Of a stretch of DNA of 64,000 bases, positions 61,941 through 64,000 are shown in pieces. The stretch is from CAYZJR01 sp964503045 (GTDB taxonomy: Bacteria; Cyanobacteriota; Vampirovibrionia; Obscuribacterales; Obscuribacteraceae): assembly GCA_964503045.1 (NCBI GenBank), contig CAZCZI010000003.1, positions 115,704-179,703 on the forward strand, given 5' to 3'. Under the pieces are notes generated by a model that saw only the letters and a program-made list of their open reading frames with translations, had not been told where the DNA came from and ran no database searches. A program made the translations under genes and the position numbers. Within the stretch, counting starts at the first letter, position 1. Each line of letters opens with the position of its first letter.

Positions 61941-62390
61941 CGATTAGACCTCTTTTGACAACCCAACGAACTAACACCGAACCATACACATCCCTCATTG
62001 CGTGATCATGCGTTGCGTGATCACGCGCTGCATGGCCACCACATGCGATGCGAAGTCACCACATACGATGGCCACGCGTCACGTGATCACGTGACGCGTG
62101 ATCACTCGTTACGAGATGGAGATGCAATCGATTGAATTAGCTTTTGTAGCGTATCACACTCAAAACTGTTTTTGTTCAGCCCAAAGCGAGACTCGCTGAA
62201 ATCAGGTCAGGATGCCAGTCTCGCGATTTGAAACACCGACCCTATTGGCGGGTTGTAATCGTCTGCACGAGCACGCGGGCGAGCCCTAATCGCGCCAGTT
62301 CATGGAATGGCATAACACTGACGATGTCGTATTTTGCGCCTTTGCGCGATTCAGGCTCAGTAATTCAGGCTCACAATTCGGACTCAGCAA
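61941..62390. other. Intergenic region with dispersed element and CTCA repeats
   Basis: This 450-bp gap holds copy B of the palindromic element and, close to the ispG stop, a short imperfect tandem array. I see no gene in it; the one frame of 72 codons lacks a ribosome binding site. Confidence 0.6.
62018..62104. repeat. Palindromic dispersed element, copy B
   Basis: This 87-bp unit has 10-bp terminal inverted repeats (TGATCACGCG). Its inner part, 62073-62100, is a perfect 28-bp palindrome centred on TGATCA. Compared with copy A there are five substitutions; those within the palindrome turn Watson-Crick pairs into G-U pairs, so an RNA hairpin would be kept. Confidence 0.85.
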
Positions 62391-62396
62391 TTACAC
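62352..62396. repeat. Imperfect 13-14-bp tandem repeats
   Basis: CTCAGTAATTCAGG, CTCACAATTCGGA and CTCAGCAATTACA follow each other directly and run into the last codons of ispG. A related doublet (TAATTCAG twice) occurs near 34106. Confidence 0.5.
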
Positions 62397-63617
62397 CGGC
62401 ACCTTGCCGTACTTTTTCTCGACGTAGTCATCGACCATCGCCATGAAATCGGAAACCAACGTCGGACCATCCAATGTGGTCACATGTTTTCCATCGACGT
62501 AGACCGGTGCCCGGGGCTCTTCTCCGGTGCCCGGAAGTGATATGCCTATGTCTGCATGTTTTGATTCGCCAGGTCCATTTACTATGCAACCCATGACTGC
62601 AACTTTCAACTCTTCAACACCTGGATATTTCTCACTCCAAACCGAACGCTGTTTGGCCAAGTGTTCTTGAATCTGCTGAGCCAGCTCTTGAAAGACAGTG
62701 CTGGTTGTACGTCCACAGCCAGGACAGGCTGTGACTCGCGGAAGAAACGATCGAATGCCCAACGCTTGCAAAATGTGTTGGCAGACAAACACTTCTTCGG
62801 TTCTGCTTGCACCGGGCTCAGGAGTGATGCTGACGCGAATCGTGTCACCAATACCTTCCATCAACAAAACAGATAAGGCTGCTGTGGAGCAGACAACTCC
62901 CTTCGTTCCCATACCTGCTTCAGTCAAACCCAGATGCAGTGCGTAATCGCAACGTGAGGCCAGTTGGCGATAGACTTGAATCAAATCAGGAACTTCGGAG
63001 ACCTTTGCGCTGAGAATCAGTTTGTCGTGCGCCATCCCATACTTCTCGGCAAGTGCCGCAGACTGCAGCGCACTCTCCACAATCGCTTGAATCAAGACTT
63101 CATGAGCATCGTCCGGTTCTGCTTTGGAGGCGTTCTCATCCATCATTTTCGCCAACAGATCTTGGTCCAGAGAACCCCAATTTACGCCGATACGCACTGG
63201 TTTGTTCCACTTAAGAGCAGCATCTATCATTCGCTTGAAATTTTCATCGTGCTTCTCACCGCGCCCGACATTTCCGGGATTGATGCGGTACTTCGCAAGC
63301 AGCCTCGCGCAATCGGGAAATTCGGAAAGCAGAAGATGACCGTTATAGTGGAAATCTCCGACTATGGGAACGCGGTCGTGCCCTGTCTTTTCCAACTCTT
63401 TGAAAATCTCAGGCACGGCGGCGGCCGCTTCTCTGGTGTTGACGGTAACGCGAACAATTTCCGAACCGGCATCGTACAGTTCACGGATTTGATTGGCGGT
63501 GGAGGTGGGATCTTCCGTTGCGGTGTTTGTCATTGACTGCACCACAACCTGTGCATCGCCACCTACAAGGCTGTCGCCGACCTTTACTTGTGCGGATTTT
63601 CGTCTAACCGGTTTCAC
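62391..63617 (-). CDS. ispG: 4-hydroxy-3-methylbut-2-enyl diphosphate synthase
   Basis: The 408 residues match IspG (GcpE): QSMTNTATEDPTSTANQI, PIVGDFHYNGHLLL, NPGNVG, and the 4Fe-4S ligands in CPGCGR and MGCIVNGPGES. The enzyme reduces the cyclic diphosphate of the MEP isoprenoid pathway and needs ferredoxin or flavodoxin. The length is near the cyanobacterial form. The GTG start follows AGGATCC at a slightly long spacing. Confidence 0.97.
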   Translation of the reverse strand: MKPVRRKSAQVKVGDSLVGGDAQVVVQSMTNTATEDPTSTANQIRELYDAGSEIVRVTVNTREAAAAVPEIFKELEKTGHDRVPIVGDFHYNGHLLLSEFPDCARLLAKYRINPGNVGRGEKHDENFKRMIDAALKWNKPVRIGVNWGSLDQDLLAKMMDENASKAEPDDAHEVLIQAIVESALQSAALAEKYGMAHDKLILSAKVSEVPDLIQVYRQLASRCDYALHLGLTEAGMGTKGVVCSTAALSVLLMEGIGDTIRVSITPEPGASRTEEVFVCQHILQALGIRSFLPRVTACPGCGRTTSTVFQELAQQIQEHLAKQRSVWSEKYPGVEELKVAVMGCIVNGPGESKHADIGISLPGTGEEPRAPVYVDGKHVTTLDGPTLVSDFMAMVDDYVEKKYGKVPV

Positions 63618-63691
63618 TGCTGAATGGATCCTGCTCGAGTTGTCAGAGGAAAAGATAGCATATGCAACAAGCAGAATTACCTAAGAAGCGC

Positions 63692-63994
63692 TCATATGGC
63701 TGGAACATTCCAAATTTCCGGGTAGTGTTCGCGCATGCTGTAATAAGTTTGGTCGCCCGGTCCCAGTATTAAGTGATCTACAAGACCGACACCCAGAAGC
63801 CGCCCTGCGTTGAAGAGTTGCTCGGTGGTACGCACATCTTCTTCGCTAGGCGAAAGCATGCCAGAAGGATGATTGTGCCCAACAAGAATGGCGTAGCTAT
63901 TGGCGATTAGAGCAGCCTTGAAGACTTCTCGAGGATGCACGAGACTTGCCGTTATGCCGAGTTCGGCATAACTGCAATTATTCCGCGTTGAGAA
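63692..63994 (-). CDS. RadC/JAB-domain protein, N-terminal part missing or broken
   Basis: The readable frame ends at 63692 and shows the RadC metal-binding core: SLVHPREVFKAALI, VGHNHPSG and SPSEEDVRTT (JAMM motif), with a possible JAMM Glu in the upstream AELG. The frame has no good start; a TAA lies at 63995-63997, six bases from the window edge, and a GTG at 63940 would cut into the domain. Either a frameshift or stop has broken the gene near its middle, or a sequencing error is present. The N-terminal HhH part would lie outside the window. Bacterial RadC function is not settled. Confidence 0.6.
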   Translation of the reverse strand, partial: FSTRNNCSYAELGITASLVHPREVFKAALIANSYAILVGHNHPSGMLSPSEEDVRTTEQLFNAGRLLGVGLVDHLILGPGDQTYYSMREHYPEIWNVPAI

Positions 63995-64000
63995 TTATCC

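Noticed and set aside
1..64000. CRISPR arrays, prophage or insertion-sequence genes
   Set aside because: No regularly spaced repeats with unique spacers, no transposase, integrase or phage structural genes were recognised on either strand.

Overview
The window reads as an ordinary, gene-dense chromosome segment of a non-photosynthetic relative of cyanobacteria, most likely Candidatus Melainabacteria / Vampirovibrionia (Obscuribacterales-like). This assignment is an inference. It rests on a close RpaB/Ycf27-type response regulator, a Mini-RNase III, a CsaB/TagA-type surface-polymer pair, the MEP isoprenoid gene ispG, many genes for secreted or zinc-ribbon proteins of unknown function, and no photosynthesis genes. 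I saw no rRNA, tRNA, CRISPR array, phage or transposase gene.

Layout. 1-11.8 kb: an edge-truncated polytopic membrane protein, then a tight plus-strand run of a giant hybrid histidine kinase, a penicillin-acylase-family hydrolase, SerA and a DUF3160 secreted protein. 11.8-17.6 kb: an EamA transporter/methyltransferase pair, an M50-like membrane protease, a fused glutamate formimidoyltransferase-cyclodeaminase and a glutamate dehydrogenase whose catalytic Lys is replaced by His. 17.6-22.2 kb: a minus-strand run (zinc-ribbon protein, radical SAM, eIF2B-like protein, two secreted proteins). 22.5-27 kb: enolase, a secreted protein, ahcY behind a structured leader, and the RpaB-like regulator. 27-33.5 kb: two tandem secretin genes that are identical over 2291 bp but differ at their N-terminal coding regions. 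33.5-40.1 kb: BlaI-type repressor, GmhB phosphatase, a histidine kinase overlapping a REC-GGDEF-REC protein that has lost its catalytic signatures, then csaB, tagA/wecG and mrnC. 40.2-46.5 kb: glycolate oxidase subunits GlcE and GlcF, an APC permease, an RNase D-like exonuclease and glycine decarboxylase subunit 2, which suggests a glycolate/glyoxylate/glycine theme. 46.5-54.5 kb: two divergent paralogous zinc-ribbon membrane proteins, a UbiB/ABC1 kinase, RNase PH, a DUF2993-like protein, a repeat-rich lipoprotein and phosphoglycerate mutase. 54.7-64 kb: a PhoR-PhoB-PhoU-HolA run, a LOG-family protein, EtfB-EtfA, a small zinc-ribbon protein, an orphan HigA-like regulator with a C-terminal winged helix, IspG and a RadC/JAB-domain fragment at the right edge.

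The most noteworthy non-gene structure is an 87-bp palindromic element bounded by 10-bp inverted repeats. It is present at 48.1 kb and 62.0 kb (about 94% identical) with a partial relative at 58.9 kb; in one pair of arms the substitutions keep RNA pairing through G-U wobbles. Other points of interest are the secretin homogenisation, a mutually exclusive hairpin arrangement that covers the ahcY ribosome binding site, and two apparent loss-of-catalysis proteins (GDH K to H, and the REC-GGDEF-REC protein).
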